Positions 52,006-61,651 are shown, counted from the first letter of the stretch. The stretch: 64,000 bases of DNA from Paenibacillus riograndensis SBR5 (GCF_000981585.1 NZ_LN831776.1:7383216-7447215); one strand, 5' to 3'. The notes: generated by a model not told the origin, from the letters alone. A program made the numbers and translations.

Positions 52006-53646
52006 TTACTCTAAACCGTTAATGACACCGTCCAGGTCTACCTGAATGCCTTCTGCCGCCGGTTGGGCCGGGAGTCCAGGCATCGTAACGATATTGCCGG
52101 TGATGACTACAGCGAAGCCTGCGCCCAGCGACAACGTAATATCGCGGACACCCATAGTGAAGCCCTCGGGGGCTCCCAGCAGTCTTGGCTGGTCCGAGAA
52201 GGAGTACGGAGTCTTAGCCATGCAGACCTGAAGCTGGTGGAGGCCAAGCTTCTCAATCATGCCCAGGCTGCGCTTTGCTGCCGGCGAGAAGGCCACCTCA
52301 GCGCCACGGTAAATTTCGGTGACGATTTTTTTGATTTTGGCCGGGATGTCCAGATTGTCCTCATACAAGGGAGCAAATGCCGCGGGTTGGCCTTCTCCCT
52401 GCTCCAAGAGCTTCTTCAGCTCCATGGCAAGCTCCAGCCCTCCGGCGCCGCCTTCCGCCCATACCCTGGAAACGGCTGCGGGTACGCCGAGACGGCGGCA
52501 GGCCTCCAGGACATCGTTAATCTCCGAGGGGGCATCTCCTTCGAAGTGATTAAGCGCCACCAGCACCGGAACGCCGAATTTGCCCAAATTCTCAATATGG
52601 CGCTCCATGTTGGAAATGCCGGAGAGCAGGGCGGCCTGGTTCGTCTGATGCAACTCATCTTTGCGCACACCGCCGTTGTATTTCAGCGATTTCACGGTCA
52701 CCACCAGCACGGCAGCGGCGGGAGTAAGCCCGGCTTGACGGCATTTGATATCCATGAACTTCTCTGCGCCGAGATCCGCCCCGAAGCCTGCTTCCGTCAC
52801 CACCACATCACCCAGCTTCAGCGCATAACGGGTACCGATTACACTGCTGCAGCCATGGGCGATATTAGCAAAAGGCCCGCCATGCACAATTACCGGTGTC
52901 CCCTCCAGTGTCTGCACCAGATTGGGCTTCACAGCTTCCTTCAGCAGCGCAGTCATGGCTTCCACTGCCCCGATATCCTTTGCCGTGACCGGCTGGCCCG
53001 ACTGGTCATATCCGACCAGCATGCGGCTGAGGCGTTTTTTGAGATCGGCAAGACCGTCGCACAGGCACAGCACCGCCATAATCTCGGAGGCAGTTGTAAT
53101 CTGGAAACCGCTCTCCCGCACCGTACCGTTGCCATCGCCGAGACCCGTCACAATGCTGCGCAGGCTGCGGTCATTCATATCCATTACACGTTTCCAAACA
53201 ATGCGCTGAGGGTCCAATCCGAGAAGGTTGCCCTGAAAAAGATGATTGTCGATCATGGCCGACAGCAGATTATGCGCCGAAGTTACCGCATGTATATCGC
53301 CTGTAAAATGCAGGTTGATCTCATCCGCCGGAACAATCTGCGCCTTGCCACCGCCAGTGGCTCCGCCTTTCATTCCTAAGGTCGGACCAAGCGAAGGCTC
53401 GCGCAGCGCCGCTACGGTCTTAACCCCCGCTGCATTCAGCGCCTGGGACAGTCCGATGGTCGTCAGCGTTTTGCCTTCGCCGGCCGGAGTCGGATTCATC
53501 GCGGTGACCAGCACCAGCTTTCCGTCCTGATTGTGCTTAAGCTCATCCCAAAGGGATGGCGACAGCTTGCTTTTATATTTGCCGTACAGCTCCAGATGCT
53601 CCTCATGAATTCCTGCTGCCGATGCCACCTCTGTAATTAACCTCAT
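52006..53646 (-). CDS. fhs: Formate--tetrahydrofolate ligase
   Basis: ATP-dependent formation of 10-formyl-THF from formate, feeding purine and fMet synthesis. 546 residues, the usual length of the monofunctional bacterial enzyme. P-loop TPAGEGKT at about 53-60, DEINLHFTGDIHAVTSAHNLL, and the region GGPFANIAHGCSS typical of the family. AGGAGGG precedes ATG at 53646. In this neighbourhood (formate channel, molybdopterin enzyme) it would assimilate formate. The gap 51813-52005 holds an AAGCCCCC/GGGGGCTT hairpin (about 51946-51980) that may end fhs. Confidence 0.97.
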   Translation of the reverse strand: MRLITEVASAAGIHEEHLELYGKYKSKLSPSLWDELKHNQDGKLVLVTAMNPTPAGEGKTLTTIGLSQALNAAGVKTVAALREPSLGPTLGMKGGATGGGKAQIVPADEINLHFTGDIHAVTSAHNLLSAMIDNHLFQGNLLGLDPQRIVWKRVMDMNDRSLRSIVTGLGDGNGTVRESGFQITTASEIMAVLCLCDGLADLKKRLSRMLVGYDQSGQPVTAKDIGAVEAMTALLKEAVKPNLVQTLEGTPVIVHGGPFANIAHGCSSVIGTRYALKLGDVVVTEAGFGADLGAEKFMDIKCRQAGLTPAAAVLVVTVKSLKYNGGVRKDELHQTNQAALLSGISNMERHIENLGKFGVPVLVALNHFEGDAPSEINDVLEACRRLGVPAAVSRVWAEGGAGGLELAMELKKLLEQGEGQPAAFAPLYEDNLDIPAKIKKIVTEIYRGAEVAFSPAAKRSLGMIEKLGLHQLQVCMAKTPYSFSDQPRLLGAPEGFTMGVRDITLSLGAGFAVVITGNIVTMPGLPAQPAAEGIQVDLDGVINGLE

Positions 53647-53783
53647 GCCGTTTTAAAACCCTCCTGCCGTTATTATCCTGCTTCACCATTCACTCTATGC
53701 ACTTCTCCAAGATCTACATTCCTCTTCAAAGGATACAGTGTCCCTGAAAAGCGTCAAGGATAATTTTCATAGATCCCCATACG

Positions 53784-53829
53784 AAAAATCCTCCCAAACC
53801 CGGCAAAGGCCGCTATTCGGGAGGAAAAC
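53784..53829 (-). terminator. Terminator of the glutathione peroxidase gene or upstream fhs boundary
   Basis: TCCTCCC...GGGAGGA with inner GGC/GCC pairing and TTTTTC on the minus strand, 50 bases after the peroxidase stop. Confidence 0.75.
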
Positions 53830-53878
53830 TCAAGTTAAGTCGGCACACAGAAACGGCTTCGCCGTCTCCTTAATTGTT

Positions 53879-54355
53879 CTAAAGCAATGCTTCTATCTGT
53901 TCCTTCATGCTTTCAGGTGATTCCTTTGGTTCCACACGGGCTACCACGTTGCCGCTCCGGTCGACGAGGAACTTCGTGAAGTTCCACTGAATGTCACTGC
54001 TCCCGCCTTCTCCCGGCTGCTGGCCCTTCAAGTATTGAAAAAGCAGACTGGCATCCGGCCCGTTCACATCCACTTTGGCAAAAATGGGGAACGTAACGCC
54101 ATAATTAATCTGGCAGAACTCCTCTGCTTCTTCACTGGTGCCCGGCTCCTGTCCGGCAAACTGGTTGCAGGGAAAACCCAATACCACAAGTCCCTTGTCG
54201 CCGTACTGCTCATACAGCTTCTGCAAATCCCCGTACTGTGGTGTAAGTCCGCATTTGCTGGCCGTGTTGGCAATCAGCAGCACCTTGCCTTCATAATCCT
54301 TGAAAGGCACCTCTGCACCCGAAGGCTTCACGCCTGCAAAACTGTAAATAGACAT
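53879..54355 (-). CDS. Glutathione peroxidase family thiol peroxidase
   Basis: 158 residues. Reduces peroxides using the peroxidatic Cys35 (NTASKCGLTPQY), with Gln in GFPCNQFAGQEPG and Trp-Asn in QWNFTKFLVD completing the tetrad. As a bacterial Cys-type enzyme (BsaA-like) it is likely reduced by thioredoxin, since Firmicutes usually lack glutathione. The start is ATG at 54355 after a GGGGAG-like site; an upstream in-frame ATG at 54373 overlaps that site. Confidence 0.93.
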   Translation of the reverse strand: MSIYSFAGVKPSGAEVPFKDYEGKVLLIANTASKCGLTPQYGDLQKLYEQYGDKGLVVLGFPCNQFAGQEPGTSEEAEEFCQINYGVTFPIFAKVDVNGPDASLLFQYLKGQQPGEGGSSDIQWNFTKFLVDRSGNVVARVEPKESPESMKEQIEALL

Positions 54356-54467
54356 CCTGCTTCTCCCCTTCATCCGTGGATTTTTCTAACGGCGATGCGC
54401 TGTCCAGCCATTCTTCATCTTAACTCATTGCCGCAGAAATCCAAAATTCACGGCACCGTGGCTGCGG

Positions 54468-55493
54468 CTAATTCACCCCGGCCCCTCCGCGCAATCCGCA
54501 GACTTCGGCTATCAGCCGCAAGGATCTCAGCTTGTCCTCATAGCGGTGCATAAGCGTAGCGAACATAATTTCCTCACACTGGTATTCCTCCATGAGCGCT
54601 GTAAACTGCCGCCGCACTTCGTCCGGTGATCCAAGTACCATTCGCCGGCGGTTATCCTCGATCCGGAACCGGTCATACGGCGTATACTTGTAGCCCAGTG
54701 CCGTCTCCACAGAAGGCGTGCCTGTCGAGACATGGCCCTTCTCCAGCTGAACCAGGGACAAATCCATACTGGCAGCCAGCCGGTCCGCTTCTGCGGAAGT
54801 CTCGGCGCATACGGCAAACACCGATACCAGCGCCTGGGGCGCAGAAGCTGCAGGAGACGGGCGGAAGCTGCTCCGGAAAGAGCGGACCGCCATGCTGCCC
54901 CCTGCACTGTTAATAAACCTGGCGTATGCATAGCCGGTCCCCAGTCTGGCGGCAAGGGCAGCACTTTCCCTGCTGGACCCGAGCAGCCAGAGCTCCGGCG
55001 CAGTGCTGATCTGCGGGCTGGTCTCCAGCCCGGCAAAACGGTGCGACTGATCCGGAGCGCCATACAGATAGCTGAGCAGATCTTGAATCTGCAATTCGTA
55101 CAGCTCAGCGCTGCCGCCGGTCCGGTTCTCCTGGAGCGCTCTTGCGGCGAGCGCCCCGCCTCCTGCAGCTCTGCCCAGCCCAAGATCGATCCGGCCGGGG
55201 TACAGGGCTTCGAGAACGCGAAAGTTCTCGGCCACTTTATACGCGCTGTAATGGGGAAGCAGCACAGCTCCCGAACCGATGCGGATTCTTGAGGTTACCG
55301 CAGCCAGATGTGCCATAAGCACCTCAGGGCTCGAACCGGCCAGCCCGCGTGCCGCATGATGCTCGGAGACCCAGAAGCGGTGATAGCCCAGCCGGTCCGC
55401 CTCTATGGCTAGACTTGCGGTTTCAGCCAAAGCCTCCGCCGGCGTGCTGCCCTCCGAGACCGGCGATTGATCCAGTATGCTTAATTTCATCAT
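54468..55493 (-). CDS. LLM-class flavin-dependent oxidoreductase
   Basis: 341 residues of the luciferase-like monooxygenase fold, close to the MsnO8/YhbW-type subgroup. LSILDQSPVSEGSTPAEALAET is the standard N-terminus, followed by RFWVSEHHA, IRIGSGAVLLPHYSAYKVAENFRVLEALYPGRIDLGLGRA and a C-terminal LRSLRLIAE helix. It uses reduced FMN supplied by another enzyme; substrate unknown. GGAG-containing ribosome site; single gene. Confidence 0.93.
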   Translation of the reverse strand: MMKLSILDQSPVSEGSTPAEALAETASLAIEADRLGYHRFWVSEHHAARGLAGSSPEVLMAHLAAVTSRIRIGSGAVLLPHYSAYKVAENFRVLEALYPGRIDLGLGRAAGGGALAARALQENRTGGSAELYELQIQDLLSYLYGAPDQSHRFAGLETSPQISTAPELWLLGSSRESAALAARLGTGYAYARFINSAGGSMAVRSFRSSFRPSPAASAPQALVSVFAVCAETSAEADRLAASMDLSLVQLEKGHVSTGTPSVETALGYKYTPYDRFRIEDNRRRMVLGSPDEVRRQFTALMEEYQCEEIMFATLMHRYEDKLRSLRLIAEVCGLRGGAGVN

Positions 55494-55571
55494 CAGCGCA
55501 TCTCCAAGTCAATTTTCTCCCCATTATAACATTCGGGTACCTGGCATTTCCTGCTCTGCCTTCTTTACGGC

Positions 55572-55605
55572 AAAAAATCCTCCCCCAGCCACCCGAAGAA
55601 GGATC
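55572..55605 (-). terminator. Terminator after the DUF3243 gene
   Basis: GATCCTTC...GGGGAGGAT stem followed by TTTTTT on the minus strand, about 50 bases after the stop. Confidence 0.75.
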
Positions 55606-55655
55606 TTTGTCCAGCCTATGCACTTTAGATAAGCGCTAGCGCAAAACAGCTCTAT

Positions 55656-55994
55656 TCAATTCCGGGCCAGCTTAACCAGCATATGCGCCAGCCGTTGGCG
55701 CTCTTCCTTGCTGCCGACCTTCCACAGCTCCAGCAGCAGCTTCTCCTCGCTGTTGCGAGGTTCCTCATGCGCGGCCAAATAGTCGGCGATTTTCTCCGCC
55801 GCTGCGGCCAGCTGTTCTTCGCCCAACCCAATTTTTTGCGCCAATTGGATACGCTTTCTGAGATAAGATCTGAAATCTTCGAAATTCTTCAGGATAACGT
55901 CTTTTTGTTCGGGCTCTATCCGGTCAAGGGCGTCACTCACTTTAGCCATCGTCACATTTCCATCCTTGTTCACCACATGATTATGTTCGGACAT
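55656..55994 (-). CDS. DUF3243 family protein
   Basis: 112 residues. VSDALDRIEPEQKDVILKNFEDFRSYLRKRIQLAQKIGLGEEQLAAAAEKIADYLAAHEEPRNSEEKLLLELWKVG-type sequence (split here only by eye) is characteristic of this small Bacillales helical family of unknown function. ATG at 55994 follows GAGGGGAG. Monocistronic with a terminator. Confidence 0.9.
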   Translation of the reverse strand: MSEHNHVVNKDGNVTMAKVSDALDRIEPEQKDVILKNFEDFRSYLRKRIQLAQKIGLGEEQLAAAAEKIADYLAAHEEPRNSEEKLLLELWKVGSKEERQRLAHMLVKLARN

Positions 55995-56180
55995 CTGAAG
56001 CTCCCCTCTCACTGGTAATTTCATGGTTTCCCACTACTTAACCAGGGGCCGGGGAGATGAACCATCAGAACCGGCGGCTGCAGCTGTAAGACACACCTGC
56101 ACGGACTGCCGTAGCCTGCCCGCAGAAGATCTCTTCGGTATCCTGATTCATCATACCGATTATGCACGCCCTGACCCTGC

Positions 56181-57752
56181 CTAGACCGCACCAATAGACG
56201 GCCATTCCAGCTCAAACCCGTTATTGCGCAGGCGGGTCTGGAAGCTGCTCAGCTGTTGCGGGGAATTTCGCACCCCACGGGGAGTAGTCCCGTTATCCAG
56301 ACAATAGGCCGCCAGCATGCCTGCAGCCTCTCCAATGTTCCATTCCACCGGGTGAAGCCGGTAGCAGCCATTGGTGATATGCGTGGTCCCAATGTTTTTG
56401 GCAGCAGCGATCAGGTTGTTCACCCGAACCGGGATCAGCGCCCCCAGCGGGATCTGGAACGGCAGCGAAGGAATGTCGATGAAGGTCCGCAGCGCCGTGC
56501 TGGGATGAAGATCAATCCGGTAGCTGCCGATGCCAACAGTATCCGGGTATTTCTCGGCTTTGCCGCCGGGACGGCCGGCCGGGCTGAGATGCTGCTCCAG
56601 AATCGTATATTCCGCGCGGATACGGCGTCCTTCACGGATATACGGAGCCTGTGCAAGTCCATGCGGCGCTCCCGTCGCATCCGGCCGCGGACGAAGGCCA
56701 GGGTAACCTATGCCGCCATCTTTGCGGGGAGCCTCTGTCTGCATCCAATACAACAGGGAAAGACTGAGCTGCTTCGCTCTCTCCAGATGGCGGTGCCTTT
56801 CCTCCGGAGCAACGTCAACAATCGGTCCGAGCCAGTAGTCATTCTGCGGCCAGTTGACCACGCTGAGGTCCGTCTTGTAGGTCCCGGGCTGAAAATTATT
56901 GCGGTCCGCCAATCTCCGGTAAGTAAACAGCGGATTTGCCCCCTCCTCCGGCAAAAGCACATAGGTCACAGGCGCAAGCGTTGAGGGGGAAGGAACGGTC
57001 CAGCTCAGCTGTGGAGCCGGCCAGAAATCAGCCTGATAGTTCTTCCAGAAGTCATATTCCCGCGGCTTGGCAATCGTATAATCTTCACCCTCGTTATAGT
57101 CGAGCGCCAGGCAATGCGTGAACGCCTGGATATCCCGGGGATTCGCCGGACCCGCAAGCGCGTGTCTCTCCCCGGTCTCGGCAACGGATTCTGCGCCGGT
57201 TACGTACTCCACGCCTGCAAGCGGCAGCACATCCCCTTCCTCGGTTGCATCCAAAAAATAGCTGCCTGTCAGCACCAGCCTATCTCCATCCTGCCCGCAC
57301 ACCGTTACTGAAATCACCTCATCCCCGTCTGTCTCGGCCTGCACGGGCTTATATCCGGTCCATATCTGCAGCCGCCCGCTGTGCACATAGGGGGCCAGCA
57401 TATCCCGGAGCACCGCCAGTGCGGTGCGCGGTTCATGTGAGAGACGGCTGACCCAGGCATTTCCGGGATTGAACCCCGCCCGGGCGCGCGCCTGCTCCGT
57501 GAGCGGGAAGAATCTGCGGTAATAGTCGCGTACTGCATTCCGGTAAGTCCGGTAGCTTGCCGTACAGCCAAACTGTTCAATCCAGCGGTTCTCATCAGGA
57601 GGCACCACCTGGCTGGTGAGCTGTCCGCCAATCCATTCATAGGCCTCGGTCATCACCACCGACCGTCCTGACCTTGCAGCACCAAGAGCGGCCGCACAGC
57701 CTCCGGTTCCACCGCCGATAATGATTACATCTGCCTGAATCTGTTTCGTCAT
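56181..57752 (-). CDS. FAD-dependent oxidoreductase (FAD_oxidored family)
   Basis: 523 residues. N-terminal dinucleotide-binding motif IIIGGGTGGCAAALGAARSG, then DATEEGDVLPLAGVEYVTGAES (typical of the FAD_oxidored/PF12831 group) and a C-terminal segment RVNNLIAAAKNIGTTHITNGCYRLHPVEWNIGEAAG closing the FAD site. These enzymes are often found with polysaccharide-degradation genes but the substrate is unknown. ATG at 57752 is 8 bases after GGAGGAG; the frame starts nine codons earlier without a site. The short gap 55995-56180 shows nothing recognisable. Confidence 0.88.
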   Translation of the reverse strand: MTKQIQADVIIIGGGTGGCAAALGAARSGRSVVMTEAYEWIGGQLTSQVVPPDENRWIEQFGCTASYRTYRNAVRDYYRRFFPLTEQARARAGFNPGNAWVSRLSHEPRTALAVLRDMLAPYVHSGRLQIWTGYKPVQAETDGDEVISVTVCGQDGDRLVLTGSYFLDATEEGDVLPLAGVEYVTGAESVAETGERHALAGPANPRDIQAFTHCLALDYNEGEDYTIAKPREYDFWKNYQADFWPAPQLSWTVPSPSTLAPVTYVLLPEEGANPLFTYRRLADRNNFQPGTYKTDLSVVNWPQNDYWLGPIVDVAPEERHRHLERAKQLSLSLLYWMQTEAPRKDGGIGYPGLRPRPDATGAPHGLAQAPYIREGRRIRAEYTILEQHLSPAGRPGGKAEKYPDTVGIGSYRIDLHPSTALRTFIDIPSLPFQIPLGALIPVRVNNLIAAAKNIGTTHITNGCYRLHPVEWNIGEAAGMLAAYCLDNGTTPRGVRNSPQQLSSFQTRLRNNGFELEWPSIGAV

Positions 57753-57954
57753 TTCATTATCTCCTCCATAATTGAACAAAATAAGTACTGCAACTGAACA
57801 AAATAAGCACTGTTTCCCCCTGCCTTTACTTATATGTAATTTTTAGAGATGATTTTACAACTTAAAATTCTCAGGTAACCGAAAAAAAGGAACAATAGAG
57901 GTTTGGGCGATGTATAGCAGAGGTCCAGTGGCCTTGTTAGAACCACAAACCGCA

Positions 57955-58361
57955 CTAGCCCCGCTTCTCGGCAGAATCAAAGGTATTTTTACCTCTCATT
58001 TCACTCAATTGCCCGCTTCTGGCTAAATCAAAGGTACTTTTACCTCTCATTTCACTCAGTCGCCCGCTTCTGGCCGAATCAAAGGTACTTTTACCTCTCA
58101 TTTCACTCAGTCGCCCGCTTCTGGCCGAATCAAAGGTACTTTTACCTCTCATTTCACTCAGTCGCCCGCTTCTCGGCCAAATCAAAGGTATTTTTACCTT
58201 TCATTTCACTTAGTTACCCATTTCTAGCCGAATCAAAGGTACTTTTACCTCTCATTTCACTCAGTTGCCCGCTTCTGGCCGAAACAAAGGTACTTTTACC
58301 TCTCATTTCACTCAATTGCCCACTTCTGGCCAAATCAAAGGTACTTTTACCTCTCATTTCA
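57955..58361. repeat. Tandem array of eight 51-bp units (array B)
   Basis: Cores begin at 57978, 58029, 58080, 58131, 58183, 58234, 58285 and 58336, 51 bp apart except one 52-bp step. Unit: GCCCGCTTCTGGCCGAATC, then AAAGGTACTTTTACCTCT (5-bp stem AGGTA/TACCT), then CATTTCACTCAGTC. Period and core are shared with array A at 39.8-40.1 kb, the flanks are not. It lies in a 966-base gap; 58362-58718 shows no supported gene. Confidence 0.9.
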
Positions 58362-58718
58362 GGGATTCCCCACCGCTCCAAAATAAACGGGGGCATGCTA
58401 AAGACGGATCGTTGTACTCCTTCACGATCGATCCGCAGCCGTTACGGACAGGAAAGCCGTTATGGATAGAAGATTTGGCTATTCCGCAGTAGGGACGGAC
58501 TGAGATACCCTTATTTGATCCCTTTCCCCTTGATTCCAGGCTCGATCGAACGATATAACGCCTCCTTAGTCCGTAACTGCTGAAAAAGTAAGCTTTTGGG
58601 CAAAATAAGGGCTCCTCTGTCCGCTTCAGTTCGCTGATGGAGCCCAATCCTTCTGCATCGCTTATATCCTGTGAGGCTGCCAAGATATCCGCACTTTTTT
58701 ACACTGTATATTTCTAGA

Positions 58719-60640
58719 GTAAAGGGCTGGTGCAACCCAGCCCCTCCTCATCAAACCGTACGTGAGGTTTTCCCTCATACGGCTTTCCGATGTTCGTCAT
58801 TCATGGGCATGCAGATTACAATAGCGTTTTTAGTCCATATTGGATGGTCAAATATTTAACTTCTGACCTGGACCTCATCCATCTCCCGCGTTGTCTCTTC
58901 TTCGCGTACCACCGGGTTAATCTTTGCAAAATATACCAATCCAGTTTCGCTAATCTCTTTTGGCTGTAGTTCGTGTAGTAATAATTTCTCCATCCTTGAA
59001 TCTTTGGATTGAGCCATTCCACCTGTTCCGCCAACGTTCTTGAGCGCATGCTCGGAGGGGCTAATCTTTCTTTGACCACGCCTCGGATGCGCTCCTCTGC
59101 CTTTTTCGTTAGCCATTGCTGTGTGGTGTAATATACCTTCCCTTGGGAAGTTTCTGCTTTCGTTTTTCGATGGTGCATTCCTAAAAAGTCGAATCCTTCG
59201 TCTCCTGTCCACAGGCCTACAATGCGGGTTTTGGTCGGATGTAGAGTTAACTCCAGACGTTCCATGATTCTGCTTATGAGCTCATAGGCATGTTCGGCGT
59301 CCTTTTTCGTTTTACAGACTACGACGAAATCGTCTGCATACCTGGTCAGTTCCCCCAATCCACTTCCGTGTTTCTCCCATAGCCGGTCAAAGTAGTTCAA
59401 GTAGATATTCGCCAACAGCGGTGAGATGACGCCACCTTGTGGTGTCCCTAAATCGGAACGCCTCACGTTTCCTTCTTCCATAACTCCCGCCTGAAGCCAT
59501 TTCCGTATTAACTTCAAGATTCTCCTGTCATTGATACGCATCTGTACCAGTTTCATGAGCTTCTCTTGATTAATGTTGTCGAAGTAACCTTGGATATCGA
59601 CGTCGACTACCCAATTTCCTTTGCGGTTGCAGGCTTTCCGGATTCGTTCCAGCGCTCCTTTCGCACTTCGCTTCGGGCGAAATCCGAAGGATACTTCTTC
59701 GAAGTCTGCTTCGAAGATGGGCTCAATCACGAGTTTGGTTGCCATCTGTATGACTCGGTCGCGCACGGTGGGTATGCCCAGCGGCCTTGGCTTCCCGTCT
59801 TTCTTTGGGATATAGTGCCGCCGCACAGGCTGCGGATGGTAGCTGCCTTCTTTCAATTCTCGCTCACAGGTCTTAAGGAAGTTCGTTTCTCCTCGTTCCT
59901 CGATGTCTGCGAGCGTCACGGCATCTACTCCTGCTGCTCCCTTATTCGCTTTCACCCGTTTCCAGGCTTCACACAGCACATCCGGGCGGTAGACCTTGTC
60001 ATACAGCGCATGAAATTTACGCTTCTTGTTCTCCTTGGCCGCATGACCTAGCTTTTCTTGGAGTTCTTGAACTTTTTCCTTTGGTGTCGTTAGCCCTTTG
60101 GCATTCACTCACTCGTACCTCCTCCAAAAGCATAAACAAAGCAGGGCTCCTTCCCTCCCTAAGGTTATGTTGTCCTTAGGTTCTTCGGTATTATGAGCCC
60201 CTCGGACTCCCTTCCCACAGACGGTTCATTTCATCTTTTGGACTTATAGAGCGTCTCTTTACGGGTTTCTAAAAAAAAAATTCCTCCCGTGTGGGGGAGG
60301 GTCTCCCCAGTTCACTGCGTCTTCTTTCCTTCCATGCCGATCCCCATACGCCGGAGGATTCTTCACTGCCGTTCCAAGTTCTCTGCAGCTTCCGTGGTCT
60401 TCACCCGTATAGGCGAGGCTCGACTTCCTCTCTCCCCCCTTGCGGGGCCTTTGTGACGACGCGGCAGGATTCACTTCATGTTACGGCCTAGCAGGTTGCT
60501 CGCCCTGTCTCTGACCGGACTTTTGTCGATGCGCTTCTACGCACAGATTTCGCCGTACGCAGGCATCCCAGCTACACGGGGGCTTGGCCCCTCCCGTGAC
60601 CGGACTTTCACCGGCTAGAAGATACGTGCTTTCTGGGCAC
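58719..60640 (-). mobile_element. Group II intron with RT/maturase ORF
   Basis: On the minus strand the 5' end reads GTGCCCAGAAAGCACG (60640 downward) and the 3' end CCCTTTAC (58719), an AY-type end. Domain V is visible at about 58751-58788: helix with AAGCCGTA, GAAA tetraloop flanked by GAGG/CCTC and a 2-base CG bulge; a GC-rich domain VI (GGGCTGG/CCAGCCC) follows. About 1.92 kb in total, with the RT ORF in domain IV. It sits 12 bases after the terminator of the VanY-type gene. Exact ends are inferred from motifs. Confidence 0.85.
58816..60108 (-). CDS. ltrA: Group II intron reverse transcriptase/maturase
   Basis: 430 residues. RT blocks in order: [80 protein letters not shown], the catalytic RYADDFVVV and FDFLGMHHR, then a maturase X domain ([14 protein letters not shown]). 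No HNH endonuclease domain follows, so it probably retrohomes without its own second-strand cutter. It assists splicing of the intron that encodes it. The catalytic YADD is intact, so the element may be active. Confidence 0.93.
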   Translation of the reverse strand: MNAKGLTTPKEKVQELQEKLGHAAKENKKRKFHALYDKVYRPDVLCEAWKRVKANKGAAGVDAVTLADIEERGETNFLKTCERELKEGSYHPQPVRRHYIPKKDGKPRPLGIPTVRDRVIQMATKLVIEPIFEADFEEVSFGFRPKRSAKGALERIRKACNRKGNWVVDVDIQGYFDNINQEKLMKLVQMRINDRRILKLIRKWLQAGVMEEGNVRRSDLGTPQGGVISPLLANIYLNYFDRLWEKHGSGLGELTRYADDFVVVCKTKKDAEHAYELISRIMERLELTLHPTKTRIVGLWTGDEGFDFLGMHHRKTKAETSQGKVYYTTQQWLTKKAEERIRGVVKERLAPPSMRSRTLAEQVEWLNPKIQGWRNYYYTNYSQKRLAKLDWYILQRLTRWYAKKRQRGRWMRSRSEVKYLTIQYGLKTLL

Positions 60641-60652
60641 GCCCTAATACAA

Positions 60653-60695
60653 TAAAAAAGCACTGCCCTCCACCTTTCGGGGAATTGCAGTGCTT
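60653..60695 (-). terminator. Terminator of the VanY-type carboxypeptidase gene
   Basis: Minus strand AAGCACTGC...GCAGTGCTT followed by TTTTATTG; the group II intron begins 12 bases downstream. Confidence 0.88.
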
Positions 60696-60724
60696 TGCAG
60701 TGCTTTAATGATTCAGCAGACTTA

Positions 60725-61651
60725 TTATTTGGATACCGGAACAGCATCATAGTACTCTTCCAGCGTAATGCCCCGCTCCGCGATGGAGGCAGCAATATCT
60801 TTTCCTACATAGCGGACATGCCAAGGCTCATACATATACCCGGTGATCGCCTGTTTGCCCTCAGGGTAGCGGATAATGAAGCCATACTCAGCCGCGTGAG
60901 CTGCCAGCCAGTTGGCTTCCTCTGTTCCGGCAAAGCAGGTTTCTGCCGCGCATTTGCCATCCGTCCCGGACAGGTCGATCGCCAGCCCTGTCTGATGCTC
61001 GCTGTGTCCAGGCACGGCGCTATAGGTACGGGCTTTCTCTTCACCGTCTCTTTTGACATAGTTATTAAACAGCCGGGTCTGAGTAGCCTCGGAACGGTAG
61101 CCGGAAACCCCGGCCAGATGTACGCCGTCTTTCAGTGCACCTGCGAACATTTTCTCCAGTGCATCAGCAGCAGTCTTCCGCAGCATCCGTTTCTCAATCT
61201 TATCCGAGAAAATAAACGGCACGTCAGGATAGACCAGATCAGCCGGCTTATAGCCATCCGGCAGCTTGTACTGCTTATTGATCATAGCAGCCACACTATC
61301 TGGTTCGGCAGCGGTAAGCTCTGCTGCCGGATCGGCTGAACCGGAGCTGTCCGGATCAGAGGGCTTATCCGCTGGCGTTGGCGAAGGCTTCACGGCCGCC
61401 TCATTGCCGGAATTATCCGGCTCGGCAGAAGCCCCATCTCCAGTGGCCGTGTCTGATCCCTCTGGAGCGCCGCTGGCCACGGCTGAAGGCTCCGGTGCGG
61501 AGCCTGGCTGTCCCTGAAGCTCACCACCCGCGCTTGCGGAGGCTCCCTCCTCCTGTGAAGCCGAAGGCGACGGCGAGTTATATTTGCCTATCCCCCAGCC
61601 TACAGCAACTACAATAATGAGTAAAATGACGATTTTAGCAGTCTTAGACAT
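60725..61651 (-). CDS. D-alanyl-D-alanine carboxypeptidase, M15B/VanY type
   Basis: 308 residues: cytoplasmic MSKTAK, one membrane helix (7-21), a long Ser/Pro/Ala/Gly/Asp-rich linker (about 24-118) that spans the wall, and a zinc peptidase domain. SGYRS at 183-187, Zn ligands H219-x6-D226 (GHSEHQTGLAIDLS) and the later His in EPWHVRYV are all present. It trims the terminal D-Ala of peptidoglycan stems. ATG at 61651 follows GGGAGG; a longer frame to 61711 lacks a site. Its terminator abuts the group II intron. Confidence 0.93.
   Translation of the reverse strand: MSKTAKIVILLIIVVAVGWGIGKYNSPSPSASQEEGASASAGGELQGQPGSAPEPSAVASGAPEGSDTATGDGASAEPDNSGNEAAVKPSPTPADKPSDPDSSGSADPAAELTAAEPDSVAAMINKQYKLPDGYKPADLVYPDVPFIFSDKIEKRMLRKTAADALEKMFAGALKDGVHLAGVSGYRSEATQTRLFNNYVKRDGEEKARTYSAVPGHSEHQTGLAIDLSGTDGKCAAETCFAGTEEANWLAAHAAEYGFIIRYPEGKQAITGYMYEPWHVRYVGKDIAASIAERGITLEEYYDAVPVSK

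Noticed and set aside
57955..58396. MRGKSTFDSARSGQLSE-type repeat protein on the minus strand
   Set aside because: Same explanation as array A; no start with a ribosome site and an abrupt end.
58362..58683. 109-codon minus frame downstream of the intron
   Set aside because: No ribosome site, no similarity recognised, and it overlaps the repeat array end.
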